Below are positions 17,735 through 26,355 of a stretch of 64,000 nucleotides of DNA, piece by piece (position 1 is the stretch's first letter; the number at the start of each line of letters is the position of its first letter). Where the stretch lies: positions 703,806-767,805 of the forward strand of contig JAEPNP010000001.1 in NCBI GenBank assembly GCA_017643395.1, given 5' to 3'. The notes beneath the pieces were generated by a model. The model ran no database searches. It was given only the letters and a program-made list of their open reading frames with translations, and had not been told where the DNA came from. This DNA is from Rhodothermales bacterium (GTDB taxonomy: Bacteria; Bacteroidota; Rhodothermia; Rhodothermales; UBA10348). The position numbers and the translations under genes are program-made.

Positions 17735-18850
17735 CTAGCGAACGTGAATCAGGGGCTTGCTGGTTCCTCCTGTATCGGTCTGAATCATCACGAGATAAGT
17801 CCCCGTCGGGTGCCCGGAAGCATCCCATGGAACCTCGTGAATCCCGGGACCGCGGAATTCCGCCAGCGGCCTCGCGACGACGCGGCCCAGCATGTCCACT
17901 ACCTGCACACGCACAGGGGATCCGTGCCCAAGCTCGAAGGAAATCAGCGCCTGACCCCGGACCGGGTTGGGGGCGACGGGCTCCAGCCGGAAGGCCCTCG
18001 GTGCGATGGGCTCGATGCCTGTCGCGATGACGGACACCTCATTGGACGGAGCACTCTCCCCGGAAGCACCGACTGCCACGACCTGAAAGTGCCAGGTGCC
18101 CGCCCCCGGAAGTACGTGCGATGCGCTCAGCGCCTCCGCGCCAACATCCACGACGGCTTCGCCGTTCGCGCGCGCGCCGACCACGTCGGAGCGATATACC
18201 CGAAATCCCGTGACGGATTCGGCCGCCACTGCCCCGCTCACGGTCAGTCGGTAGTCCGATTCCTGCGCGCCGAGGGACGGATCGAAGATGGACACGCCGA
18301 CGAGGTACGTGCCGGCAGAAAGCGTGTCCATCCGGATGGTCTCGTCCAGGGTCCCGATGTTCAACGACTCACCGACGATCTGCAGCCCCGTGCCGGATTC
18401 TCCCAGCAGGTACACATCGCAGTCTTCTGAGAGGTCACTGAGGACCACCGTGCCGCCGGACTCCAGCAGATCGAACACGTAGAGATCCTCGAAGTCGTCC
18501 TGTGCCCCACCCTCGAAGCTCACTGAGAGCTGACCGGTGTCGCTGATCTGGGCCGCGCCCGTCACGACAGCAGGAGCGGGACCGTAGAGGCGCTGAGCCT
18601 CTTCAAGCCGATTGTTAGGCTCGATCTCGGCCAGTTCGGGAGCACTGACGCTCTCGGGATGCTCCCAACTCAAGAGCGCCGCCGAGCCCTGCAGCCTGAC
18701 GTCGAAGTTGCGGGGTGGCGACAGGAAGGCTGCAGATCGAGCCGGGAGCGTCGTGAGTTCGGCGGCTTCGGGCTCAGAAATGCGGACTTTCTGGGCCGCT
18801 GCAGCAGGCACGAGCAAGCCGCATAGCAGGAGGGCGTACAACGTCTTCAT
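17735..18850 (-). CDS. secreted PPC/fibronectin-like protein with T9SS sorting tail
   Basis: A 371-aa exported protein. A signal peptide (1-19) is followed by a short region, a bacterial pre-peptidase C-terminal (PPC) type beta sandwich (about 75-205, starting at EPNNRLEEAQ), a fibronectin III-like domain (about 205-280) and a C-terminal Por-secretion tail (VAPNPVRGQ, then a GTY-L strand). No catalytic domain is present, so it is probably an adhesive or binding surface protein secreted by T9SS. It is divergent from the first LVIVD gene. Confidence 0.8.
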   Translation of the reverse strand: MKTLYALLLCGLLVPAAAAQKVRISEPEAAELTTLPARSAAFLSPPRNFDVRLQGSAALLSWEHPESVSAPELAEIEPNNRLEEAQRLYGPAPAVVTGAAQISDTGQLSVSFEGGAQDDFEDLYVFDLLESGGTVVLSDLSEDCDVYLLGESGTGLQIVGESLNIGTLDETIRMDTLSAGTYLVGVSIFDPSLGAQESDYRLTVSGAVAAESVTGFRVYRSDVVGARANGEAVVDVGAEALSASHVLPGAGTWHFQVVAVGASGESAPSNEVSVIATGIEPIAPRAFRLEPVAPNPVRGQALISFELGHGSPVRVQVVDMLGRVVARPLAEFRGPGIHEVPWDASGHPTGTYLVMIQTDTGGTSKPLIHVR

Positions 18851-18907
18851 ACCACAATCTAGTCCTCCGACAGGCGCTCACCCCGGCGCGCCGGCCAACG
18901 GTGCTTC

Positions 18908-18939
18908 TTTGCGATTCGTCGGCACCCGGTGTATCGTGA
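18908..18939 (+). promoter_or_regulatory. possible Bacteroidota-type promoter for the first LVIVD operon
   Basis: TTTG at 18908-18911 and TATCGTGA at 18932-18939, separated by 20 bases, resemble TTTG/TAnnTTTG. Initiation near 18946 would leave a 45-base leader to the ATG at 18991. The -7 element is only a partial match. Confidence 0.35.
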
Positions 18940-18990
18940 CCAGACTTGTCAGCGGCACGACGCCCGCCTACAGAAATCCCACCGAACGGC

Positions 18991-20106
18991 ATGCATCGAT
19001 CCATCCCCTGCCTGCTCGTCGCCGCGGTGCTGGCCGGCCCCGCCCTTGCCCAGACCCAGGGCTCGCGAAACGTGACCCTGGACAGCCACCTGCCGCTCCG
19101 TGCGCAGGGCGCAGCCGTTGCCGCAACCTTCGGCGCCCCCGACCGGCTGCTGTATGTGGCCCACGAGCGGGCTGTCAGCCTGATCGACATCGAGTCCCGA
19201 CAATCGGTGCTGCACTGGTCGGTCCCGGCACAGGTCAGCGGCCTGGCAGCGAGCCCATCGCTCGTGGCCGTGGCAACCGATGCTGGACTGCATTTTTTTG
19301 ACAACTCCGGGGCGGCGATGGACACCGCGGCCCTCGGTGAAGTCCGGGATGTCGCTGCCTACCGTCATTCAAACGGGTCGGTGTACTTCCTGGCAGCGAC
19401 GGCATCGCACATTGTGATGCTGGCAGGCCCGGAGAAAGAAGTGGGACGTGTGGCCGTTCCGACAGACGTGCCCAATCGGGACAACGGATTCCACGGAGTG
19501 TATGCGGCCTACGACCTCGGCACGGAGTCTGACAGGCTGTACGCGGCGGGGGGCGGCGGCTATTTCGTCTTCGATGTCACGAATCCGATGGAGCCCGCCC
19601 TGCTCACCTGGGTGAACTCCGCCGCGGTGCAGGTAGGGGTCGGAATCCAGGCCACGCCGGACGCGAGCCATCTGGTCACCTCCACCGGATATCGTTCCGC
19701 ACCCATCCGCATTTTCGACATCCGCCCGGCACTCGACGGGACCATTTCCCAGGTGCGCACCGCGGCAGGAGCCTGGACGGCAGACTGGCGCAGCCACGCC
19801 GAACAGTTCGAGGTGCGGTGGCCGTACGTTTTTGTAGCAGCTCAGGACCAGGGCATGGCGGTGTTCAACATGCGAAACGCATTTGAGCCCTACACCACCG
19901 CGTGGTTCAGGACCCCGGCTGCCGTGGACGTGGCCGTGCGAAACTCGGACGGACTTGTCGCAGTGGTCGATGCCGAGACCGGACTCTGGCTCGTGCGGGT
20001 CGAAGACTTCCGCGGCTGGGATGGCCGCGGCTGGGGTGTGGGCAACATCAGCTCCGTGCAGGACTGGATAAATGGCCCTGTGGGCGCAGACCGGTGGCAA
20101 CCATGA
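18991..20106 (+). CDS. LVIVD-repeat exported beta-propeller, divergent paralog (1 of 5)
   Basis: A 371-aa secreted protein with a signal peptide (about 1-20) and four to five LVIVD-type blades (FDVTNPMEP, IFDIRPAL, VFNM). It is the most divergent of five paralogs. The motifs GGFHN, YHD-Y, GHTFTP and HNHEVRWP of the other four are changed here to GFHG, YDLG, VGIQATPD and AEQFEVRWP, so most of the shared histidines are lost. The C-terminal WG...ISSVQDW motif is kept. The ATG at 18991 starts the signal peptide; the 18946 start is a TTG. Its TGA overlaps the ATG of the next paralog (ATGA), so it heads a coupled three-gene unit. Confidence 0.82.
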   Translation: MHRSIPCLLVAAVLAGPALAQTQGSRNVTLDSHLPLRAQGAAVAATFGAPDRLLYVAHERAVSLIDIESRQSVLHWSVPAQVSGLAASPSLVAVATDAGLHFFDNSGAAMDTAALGEVRDVAAYRHSNGSVYFLAATASHIVMLAGPEKEVGRVAVPTDVPNRDNGFHGVYAAYDLGTESDRLYAAGGGGYFVFDVTNPMEPALLTWVNSAAVQVGVGIQATPDASHLVTSTGYRSAPIRIFDIRPALDGTISQVRTAAGAWTADWRSHAEQFEVRWPYVFVAAQDQGMAVFNMRNAFEPYTTAWFRTPAAVDVAVRNSDGLVAVVDAETGLWLVRVEDFRGWDGRGWGVGNISSVQDWINGPVGADRWQP

Positions 20107-21476
20107 AACGACTTCTTGCGGCACTTCTGATCATGCCCGGGCCTGTGGTTGCACAGGTGGCCGTGGACCAGCCGTCCCACCCCCCTCCGCCAGGTGAGCG
20201 CGGCAGTGCCAACATGCATGTGGTGGCGCACGTCCCGCTTGGCGCAGCGGGTTCGATCTCCGATGTCGAGATCGAACAGGATCTGGACCGACCCTACGCC
20301 TATGTGGCCCGGCGCGTGGACGAAATCGGCTTTGACGTCATCGACCTGTCGGATCCGTTCAACGCGAGGGTGATCCATCGGTGGCGGATCGAAGACGAGG
20401 ATCTGCACTCGGGCGGTGCCATGGACGGCCGGTATTTCAAGCACGAGGGCCGCACCTACTACGTGCAGTCCATGCAGCTGAGACAGAGTGGGCCGAACTC
20501 CGACGTCGGAGCCGTGGTGTTCGATGTGACTGACCTGCCGGAACGCATGGTCGAGGTCGGTCGAATCCGCCAGCCGGATAACCCCGGTGGATTCCACAAC
20601 ACCTTCCTGTACAAGCACTCCAGCGGCAAGCCACTGTACGTGGCCACCTCCGGGCAGTATGCGAAGGTGTTCGACATGGACACCTTCCTGGATGGCGATC
20701 AGACGGAGATGGACCCGATTCTGCGCGATGCCAACCGCGCGCTGGTCGGCCGTATCCCGGTACCGCAAACCGAGAACCTGTGGTCGCGGGGCTACCATGA
20801 CTTCTACGTCGGGTATCACGCCGAAACCGGTACCGACCGGTTCTACGGCGGGGGCGGCTCGGGCTTTTATGTCTATGACATCACCGACCTGGGTAGCCCC
20901 GAACTGCTGGTGTCGATTGTCGGCGTGCCCGGCGTGTCCTGGGGACACACGTTTACTCCCACGCCCGACGGCAATTTTGCGGTCGGAGAGACGGAGTTCC
21001 AGTATCAGCCGTTGCGCATTTTTGACCTGCGGCCGGCTCTCGAAGGGGAGGACAAGAACATCGATGAGGCCGTCGGGGTGTGGCATGCAGACTGGAAAAG
21101 CCTGGCGCACAACCATGAGGTGCGCTGGCCCTTTGTCTTCGTCTCCGGCTACGAAAGCGGCCTGAGCGTCTTCAACATGATGGACCCCACCAATCCCTAC
21201 ACGGTGGGCTACTACGACACGTTCGACGGCGTGCATAATGACCGCATCGCCGCCATGGAGCGCCTCGGCAGCCCCTACACCTGGAATGTGTACGATGGGG
21301 CCTGGGGCGTCGACGTTCGCAACGCCGATGGGCTCATCGTCGTGAGCGACATGACCACGGGCTTCTGGGCCCTGAAAATGGACGGGTTCGACGGCTGGTA
21401 TGGCCCTGATTGGGGGCAGCCGGACGTGTCGAGCGCACAAGACTGGGACCGCGGTCCCTCCGGAGGAAACCAATGA
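20103..21476 (+). CDS. LVIVD-repeat exported beta-propeller (2 of 5)
   Basis: A 457-aa secreted propeller with a signal peptide (1-17). The repeated blade motifs (VIDLSDPFN, VYDITDLGSP, VFNMMDPTNP) identify LVIVD repeats. Histidine-bearing motifs GGFHN, YHDFY with a following GYH, GHTFTP and HNHEVRWP are intact and look like a metal or active-site cluster on one face, although that is inference. The C terminus carries the family motif WGQPDVSSAQ. It starts at the ATG overlapping the previous stop and ends overlapping the next ATG, with GGAGG 6-10 bases before that start. It may be involved in envelope copper or redox chemistry together with the multicopper oxidase at 26882-28582. Confidence 0.87.
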   Translation: MKRLLAALLIMPGPVVAQVAVDQPSHPPPPGERGSANMHVVAHVPLGAAGSISDVEIEQDLDRPYAYVARRVDEIGFDVIDLSDPFNARVIHRWRIEDEDLHSGGAMDGRYFKHEGRTYYVQSMQLRQSGPNSDVGAVVFDVTDLPERMVEVGRIRQPDNPGGFHNTFLYKHSSGKPLYVATSGQYAKVFDMDTFLDGDQTEMDPILRDANRALVGRIPVPQTENLWSRGYHDFYVGYHAETGTDRFYGGGGSGFYVYDITDLGSPELLVSIVGVPGVSWGHTFTPTPDGNFAVGETEFQYQPLRIFDLRPALEGEDKNIDEAVGVWHADWKSLAHNHEVRWPFVFVSGYESGLSVFNMMDPTNPYTVGYYDTFDGVHNDRIAAMERLGSPYTWNVYDGAWGVDVRNADGLIVVSDMTTGFWALKMDGFDGWYGPDWGQPDVSSAQDWDRGPSGGNQ

Positions 21477-22786
21477 GAGCTCTGATCCTGGTACTGGCCC
21501 TGGCCGTTGCGCTGCCCGCGTCCGGGCAGGTGCATGAGACCGAGCGTGGCACCGACAACATCGAAGTCATCGGTCACATCCCGCTCGGCAAGCGCCTCAC
21601 CGTCACCGACATCGAAATGGAGCAGGAGCTCGAGCGACCGTTTGTGTATGTCAGCCGGGCCTCCCTGGTGGATGGTGGACCGAAGGGCGTCGACATGATC
21701 GACATCTCCGACCCCGGCAATCCGCGTGTGCTGAAGCGCTGGCGCATCGAGGACAACGACCTGCACCTCAACCGGGGTGGCATGGACGTGAAGTACTTCA
21801 AATGGGAAGGCCGCTACTACATCGTACAGAGCTTCGAATTCAGTCAGGGTGGGCCCAACGCGGACCTGGGCGCCGTCATCTTTGATGTGACTTCCTTGCC
21901 GGATGCATCGGGTGTGCGGGAGGTTGCGCGTCTGCGTCACCCTGACGCACCCGGCGGCTTCCACAACATCTTTATCTACAAGCATTCGTCCGGGCGGGCC
22001 CTCCTGCTCACGACCACGCGCGGCGGCCCGGCGCATGTGTATGACCTCGGCCGGGCTGTGACGGGCGATGTAGATGGTGCCCTTGTCGGCACCGTGCCGA
22101 TTCCTTCCAGTGCGGCCGAGGGTGATCGGCGCACCTCCTACCACGACCTGTATGCCGGCTATCACCCTGACAGCGGGCAGGACCGGTTTTACGGCGGCGG
22201 TACCGGCGGGTACTACGTCTACAACATCACCGACATCGAGAATCCGACCTTGCTTGTATCGCTGATGGGCGTGCGCGGTGTCGATTGGGGACACACATTC
22301 ACACCGAGCGCGGACGGCCGCTACGTGGTGGCCGAGGTCGAGTACCGGTACGCACCGCTGCGCATTTTTGATTTGCAGCCGGCGCTTGATGGGGAGGTTC
22401 AGAACATCAATACGCCGATTTCGGCCTGGACCCACAACTGGGAGAACCTGGTGCACAACCATGAAGTGCGCTGGCCCTTTGTCTTCACGGCAGGGTATCT
22501 GGACGGTTTCGCCGTCTTCAGCCTCATGGATCCGGAGAATCCGCGCACGCTCGGCTACTACGACACCTACACCGGCCCCGAGAGCCACGACTTCATCCCG
22601 TACATCAACGGCGCGTTCGGCGTGGACGTGCGCAACGCGGACGGGCTGATCGTAGTGAGCGACATGACTACCGGCCTATGGACGTTCCGCATGGACGGCT
22701 TCAACGGCTGGAACGGCGAGGACTGGGGGCAGCCCGACATCTCCAGCGTGCAGAAGTGGGACGATCCGCCGCCGGGCACCAACTGA
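21473..22786 (+). CDS. LVIVD-repeat exported beta-propeller (3 of 5)
   Basis: A 437-aa paralog with a signal peptide (about 1-20). It carries the full motif set: MIDISDPGNP, GGFHN, YHDLY with GYH, YNITDIENP, GHTFTP, HNHEVRWP, and the tail WGQPDISSVQ then PPPGTN. Last gene of the coupled first unit (ATGA overlap with paralog 2, and a GGAGG ribosome site). Downstream is a 493-base stretch with tandem repeats, so the unit probably ends here. Sequence identity with paralogs 4 and 5 is visibly higher than with paralogs 1 and 2, which suggests recent duplication. Confidence 0.88.
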   Translation: MRALILVLALAVALPASGQVHETERGTDNIEVIGHIPLGKRLTVTDIEMEQELERPFVYVSRASLVDGGPKGVDMIDISDPGNPRVLKRWRIEDNDLHLNRGGMDVKYFKWEGRYYIVQSFEFSQGGPNADLGAVIFDVTSLPDASGVREVARLRHPDAPGGFHNIFIYKHSSGRALLLTTTRGGPAHVYDLGRAVTGDVDGALVGTVPIPSSAAEGDRRTSYHDLYAGYHPDSGQDRFYGGGTGGYYVYNITDIENPTLLVSLMGVRGVDWGHTFTPSADGRYVVAEVEYRYAPLRIFDLQPALDGEVQNINTPISAWTHNWENLVHNHEVRWPFVFTAGYLDGFAVFSLMDPENPRTLGYYDTYTGPESHDFIPYINGAFGVDVRNADGLIVVSDMTTGLWTFRMDGFNGWNGEDWGQPDISSVQKWDDPPPGTN

Positions 22787-22788
22787 GA

Positions 22789-22878
22789 GGCGCGGCGGCC
22801 GGGGTGGTCCCTGGCGCGGCGGTCGGCGGGCGCGGCGGCGTGGCGGTCGGCGGGCGCGGCGCGGCCTTTGGGGGGCGA
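22789..22878. repeat. GC-only low-complexity run
   Basis: Ninety bases almost without A or T, containing two imperfect copies of a GGCGGTCGGCGGGCGCGG unit about 24 bases apart. Non-coding. It sits directly before the 52-base tandem repeats. Confidence 0.7.
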
Positions 22879-23058
22879 AGGTTCAAAAGCATGCCCGGAT
22901 TCAACCTGTTGCGGCCGTTTCGGGGGGATTAGGTTCACAAACGGGCCCGGTTTCAACCTATTGCGGCCGTTTCGGGGGGATTAGGTTCACAAACGGCCCG
23001 GATTCAACCTATTGCGGCCGTTTCGGGGGATTAGGTTCTCAAACGGCCCTGGATTCCA
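22879..23058. repeat. tandem intergenic repeat, 3.5 copies of about 52 bp
   Basis: Units start with AGGTTC at 22879, 22931, 22983 and 23033 (periods 52, 52, 50), with the last copy partial. Each unit contains AAACGGCCCGGATTC, AACCT, TTGCGGCCGTTTCGGGGG and GATTAGGTTC. On the minus strand AGGTT and AACCT arms can pair, and copy 2 adds an AAAC/GTTT inner stem, so each unit can form a hairpin. The related repeat at 46938-47105 is aligned in the findings. The rest of the gap, 23059-23279, shows nothing recognisable. Confidence 0.8.
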
Positions 23059-23279
23059 TGTAAGCGGCGAATCGTCCGGGGCGGGGTGGCCTTTGAGGGA
23101 GACACCGACAACGCCTTTGCATGGTCTGCGTAGCCGCGACGGGGATCCCAAAGCCGTCGCTGGCCCGGCTTGGGGGCACGACGTACGGGATTCCACCACA
23201 CGCACACGCGGGACGACCCCGACTGTAGCGACACGTCATGACAAGTAGGCTTGGGGACACCAAACCCAACACCCCCGTC

Positions 23280-23486
23280 ATGAAGAAGAATATGGGCACC
23301 ATTGATCGCATCGCTCGCGTCCTGGTGGCCGTGCTCGTCGTCGTCCTCTACCTGACCGACCAAATCACCGGCACGGCCGCACTCATCCTTGGAGCCTTGG
23401 CGACGGTCTTCGTCCTGACCAGCCTCGTCGGGACGTGCCCGCTCTATATGCCGCTGGGACTGTCCACGACTGCAAAGTCGGAATAG
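23280..23486 (+). CDS. DUF2892 inner-membrane protein
   Basis: A 68-aa protein with two membrane helices (about residues 11-30 and 34-52) and the DUF2892 pattern: N-terminal MGTIDRIAR and the C-terminal GTCPLYMPLG. Related domains form the membrane part of YgaP-type rhodanese proteins, but here the domain stands alone with no rhodanese. The Cys of the GTCPLY motif is kept. It starts at the ATG at 23280, not the upstream 23238. A clear terminator follows, so it is a separate transcript inside the LVIVD region. Confidence 0.85.
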   Translation: MKKNMGTIDRIARVLVAVLVVVLYLTDQITGTAALILGALATVFVLTSLVGTCPLYMPLGLSTTAKSE

Positions 23487-23512
23487 CCACGGCTTCCTCC
23501 TGGTTGGAGTCG

Positions 23513-23543
23513 GGGTCGCCGGCGTCCTCGACCCTCTTTTTTT
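23513..23543 (+). terminator. rho-independent terminator after the DUF2892 gene
   Basis: Stem GGGTCG (23513-23518) / CGACCC (23529-23534) with a 10-base loop, followed after TC by seven T (23537-23543). It lies 27 bases after the DUF2892 stop. Confidence 0.75.
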
Positions 23544-23655
23544 GGAACTTTCGCCGCGACCCGTGCCTCATCGTACATTCATGGCTGCCCGACAGGCATA
23601 CCCTGACCGCTCCGTCCGGAAGACGCACCCCTGACAGAGCAAACCGCACCCACCG

Positions 23656-25005
23656 ATGAAGCACCTTCTTCTGGTGGCCGCCCTTTTCGTGGCGGCCCTG
23701 CCTGCGCTCGCGCAAAACGATACGCCGTGGACTCCGCTCAAGCCCGGCACCGACAACATCACGGTCGAGGCTCATGTGCCGCTCGGACCGCTGTTCAGCG
23801 TGATGGACATCGACCTCGAGCAGGAAATGAGCCGTCCCTACGCCTACGTGTCCCGCGGCACGCTCGGCGAGTCCATCGAGCGCGGCACGGACATCATCGA
23901 TATTTCCGACCCGTCGAACCCGCGCGTCGTGCATCGCTGGCGCATCGAAGACCAGGAGCTCCATGCGGGGCTCGGGGGCATGGACGTCAAACATTTCAAG
24001 TGGGACGGCCGCTACTATGTGGTGCAGTCGCTGCAGTTTGCTCCGGGACCGAACGTCGACCTCGGCGCGGTCATTCTCGACGTGACCGACCTGCCGGACG
24101 GTGACTCGGTACGCGAGGTGGCCCGCATACGCGCCCCCGACATGCCGGGCGGCTTCCATAACATCTTTATCTACAAGCACTCCAATGGCCGGGTGCTGCT
24201 GATCACGACGGTCAACGGCGGGCAGGCCAACGTTTACGACATGGGTCTGGCCGTTTCGGGCGATGTGGATGACGCTCTGATCGGCACGATTCCCGTGCCT
24301 GGCCCGAACTCCCGGACCACCGGTAACTCGGTGTCGGCGGGCTTCCTCTTCTACCACGACCTCTACGCGGCCTTCCACCCGGACACCGGTCAGGACCGCT
24401 TCTACGGCGGTGGTGCCGGAGGCTACTACATCTTCGACATCTCGGACATCGAGAATCCGGAGCTCGTCATCACGGTGACCGGCGTGCGCGGCGTGCCGTG
24501 GGGCCACACATTCACGCCGAGCCCGGATGGTCGCTGGGCGGTCGGCGAGACGGAATACCAATACGCTCCCCTGCGCATTTTCGACCTCAAACCGGCGCTC
24601 GACGGCGAGGTCACGAACATCAACCGATCGATCTCCGCCTGGACCCCCCACTGGAAAAACCTGGCACACAACCACGAGGTGCGCTGGCCCTACGTGTTCG
24701 TCTCCGGCTACCACGACGGCCTGCAGGTCTTCACCCTGATGGACCCGCACAACCCCAAGACGGTGGCCTACTACGACACGTACACCGGTCCCCGTGATGT
24801 GGGCGTGATGGGTGGTGCCGTAGGCAACGGCGCCTTTGGCGTGGACGTGCGCAATGCCGATGGGCTCATCGTCATCAGTGACATGTCAACCGGTTTCTGG
24901 ACGTTCCGGATGGAGGGTTTCCAGGGCTGGAACGGCGAGGATTGGGGGCAACCCGACATATCGAGCGCCCAGAAGTGGGACGAGCCGCCTCCGGGCACCA
25001 ACTGA
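23656..25005 (+). CDS. LVIVD-repeat exported beta-propeller (4 of 5)
   Basis: A 449-aa secreted paralog: signal peptide 1-20, then LVIVD blades (IIDISDPSNP, FDISDIENP, VFTLMDPHNP) with intact GGFHN, YHDLY...FH, GHTFTP and HNHEVRWP motifs and the tail WGQPDISSAQ then PPPGTN. Compared with paralog 3 it has a short insertion before YHDLY (a Gly/Asn/Ser loop). It heads the second unit, followed 27 bases later by paralog 5. A terminator upstream (23513-23543) means it needs its own promoter, which I did not find with confidence. Confidence 0.88.
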   Translation: MKHLLLVAALFVAALPALAQNDTPWTPLKPGTDNITVEAHVPLGPLFSVMDIDLEQEMSRPYAYVSRGTLGESIERGTDIIDISDPSNPRVVHRWRIEDQELHAGLGGMDVKHFKWDGRYYVVQSLQFAPGPNVDLGAVILDVTDLPDGDSVREVARIRAPDMPGGFHNIFIYKHSNGRVLLITTVNGGQANVYDMGLAVSGDVDDALIGTIPVPGPNSRTTGNSVSAGFLFYHDLYAAFHPDTGQDRFYGGGAGGYYIFDISDIENPELVITVTGVRGVPWGHTFTPSPDGRWAVGETEYQYAPLRIFDLKPALDGEVTNINRSISAWTPHWKNLAHNHEVRWPYVFVSGYHDGLQVFTLMDPHNPKTVAYYDTYTGPRDVGVMGGAVGNGAFGVDVRNADGLIVISDMSTGFWTFRMEGFQGWNGEDWGQPDISSAQKWDEPPPGTN

Positions 25006-25032
25006 TCAGCCACCAGCAACGAGGACATTGCC

Positions 25033-26346
25033 ATGAAACGCATTCTGACGCTGGCCGTGCTGACCACGGCCCTGACCCTGCCCGCCACCGCACAATGGAC
25101 GCCTGAGAAACCGGGCAGCGACAACATCGAAGTGCTGGGGCACATTCCGCTCGGCCCGATCCTGAGCGTAGCCGACATCGACATGGAGCAAGAAGTCCAT
25201 CGTCCGTATGTCTACGTCTCCCGCATGGTGTACGGCTGGGATGGCCCGAAGGGCACTGACATCATCAGCGTGGCCGACCCGGCGAGCCCTGAGGTGATCT
25301 ACCGGTGGCGCATTGAGGACCAGGACCTGCACCAGCGCACGGGCGGCATGGACGTGAAGCACTTCAAGTGGAACGGCCGCTATTACGTAGTCCAGTCCCT
25401 GCAATTCGGCTCCGGCGGGCCCAACAATGACCTGGGCGCGGTGGTGCTGGATGTAACCGGCCTGCCGGACGCATCCACGGTGCGTGAGGTTGCCCGCATC
25501 CGCGAGCCGGAACTGCCGGGCGGCTTCCACAACATCTTTGTGTACAAGCACTCCACGGGGCGCGTCCTGCTCCTTTCGACCGTGTCGGGACCGTTTGCGC
25601 ACGTCTATGACCTCGGCCACGTGGTCGAGGGCAATCTGGACCAGGCGCTTGTCGGCCGAATCCCGAACCCACAGGAGGGCCGGCGCGGCTACCACGACTT
25701 CTACGCGGGCTTCCACGTTGACACTGGCCAGGACCGCTTCTACGGAGGCGGCACGGGTGGCTACTACGTGTACAATTTCACCGACATCGAAAACCCGCAA
25801 CTGCTCGTCACCCTGACCGGCATCTCGGGCGTGCGTGGCGGACACACGTTTACGCCCGGCCCGAACGGCCGGTACGTGATCGCCGAAACGGAGTACCGCT
25901 ATGCGCCGCTACGCATCTTCGACCTCCAGCCGGCGCTTGAGTCGGAGGGCTCCGATGTACCGAACATCAACCAGCCCATCGGCGCCTGGACGGCCGACTG
26001 GCAGAACCTGGTGCACAACCACGAGGTGCGCTGGCCCTATGTGTTCGTGTCGGGCTACCTGGACGGACTGCAGGTCTTTTCCATGATGGATCCGGAGAAC
26101 CCGGTCACGGTGGCCTACTACGACACCTATCTCGGCGGTCGCGTAGAGGGCCGAACGGGCGAATTCAACGGGGCGTTCGGTGTCGACGTGCGGAACGAGG
26201 ATGGCCTGATTGTCGTCAGTGACATGTCCACAGGCTTCTGGACCTTCCGCATGGACGGATTCAAGGGCTGGAAAGGCACCGATTGGGGCGTGCCCGACAT
26301 TTCCAGCGCCCAGAAGTGGGATGACCCACCGCCAGGCACAAACTGA
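25033..26346 (+). CDS. LVIVD-repeat exported beta-propeller (5 of 5)
   Basis: A 437-aa secreted paralog with a signal peptide (1-17), the full histidine motif set (GGFHN, YHDFYAGFH, GGHTFTP, HNHEVRWP) and the tail WGVPDISSAQ then PPPGTN. It lies between paralog 4 (27 bases) and the 174-aa secreted protein (9 bases), which is followed by the multicopper oxidase. All four are therefore likely cotranscribed and sent to the same compartment. This operon position is the best evidence that the propellers and the oxidase share a job. Confidence 0.88.
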   Translation: MKRILTLAVLTTALTLPATAQWTPEKPGSDNIEVLGHIPLGPILSVADIDMEQEVHRPYVYVSRMVYGWDGPKGTDIISVADPASPEVIYRWRIEDQDLHQRTGGMDVKHFKWNGRYYVVQSLQFGSGGPNNDLGAVVLDVTGLPDASTVREVARIREPELPGGFHNIFVYKHSTGRVLLLSTVSGPFAHVYDLGHVVEGNLDQALVGRIPNPQEGRRGYHDFYAGFHVDTGQDRFYGGGTGGYYVYNFTDIENPQLLVTLTGISGVRGGHTFTPGPNGRYVIAETEYRYAPLRIFDLQPALESEGSDVPNINQPIGAWTADWQNLVHNHEVRWPYVFVSGYLDGLQVFSMMDPENPVTVAYYDTYLGGRVEGRTGEFNGAFGVDVRNEDGLIVVSDMSTGFWTFRMDGFKGWKGTDWGVPDISSAQKWDDPPPGTN

Positions 26347-26355
26347 CCTCTACGC

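Noticed and set aside
22879-23058. Tandem direct repeats as a CRISPR array
   Set aside because: Units are contiguous with no unique spacers, number only 3.5, and there are no cas genes nearby.
19890-24750. Long antisense frames (527, 437 and 455 codons) opposite the LVIVD genes
   Set aside because: They mirror the GC-rich codon use of the real genes, have no signal peptide or family motif, and lie exactly opposite well-supported coding regions.
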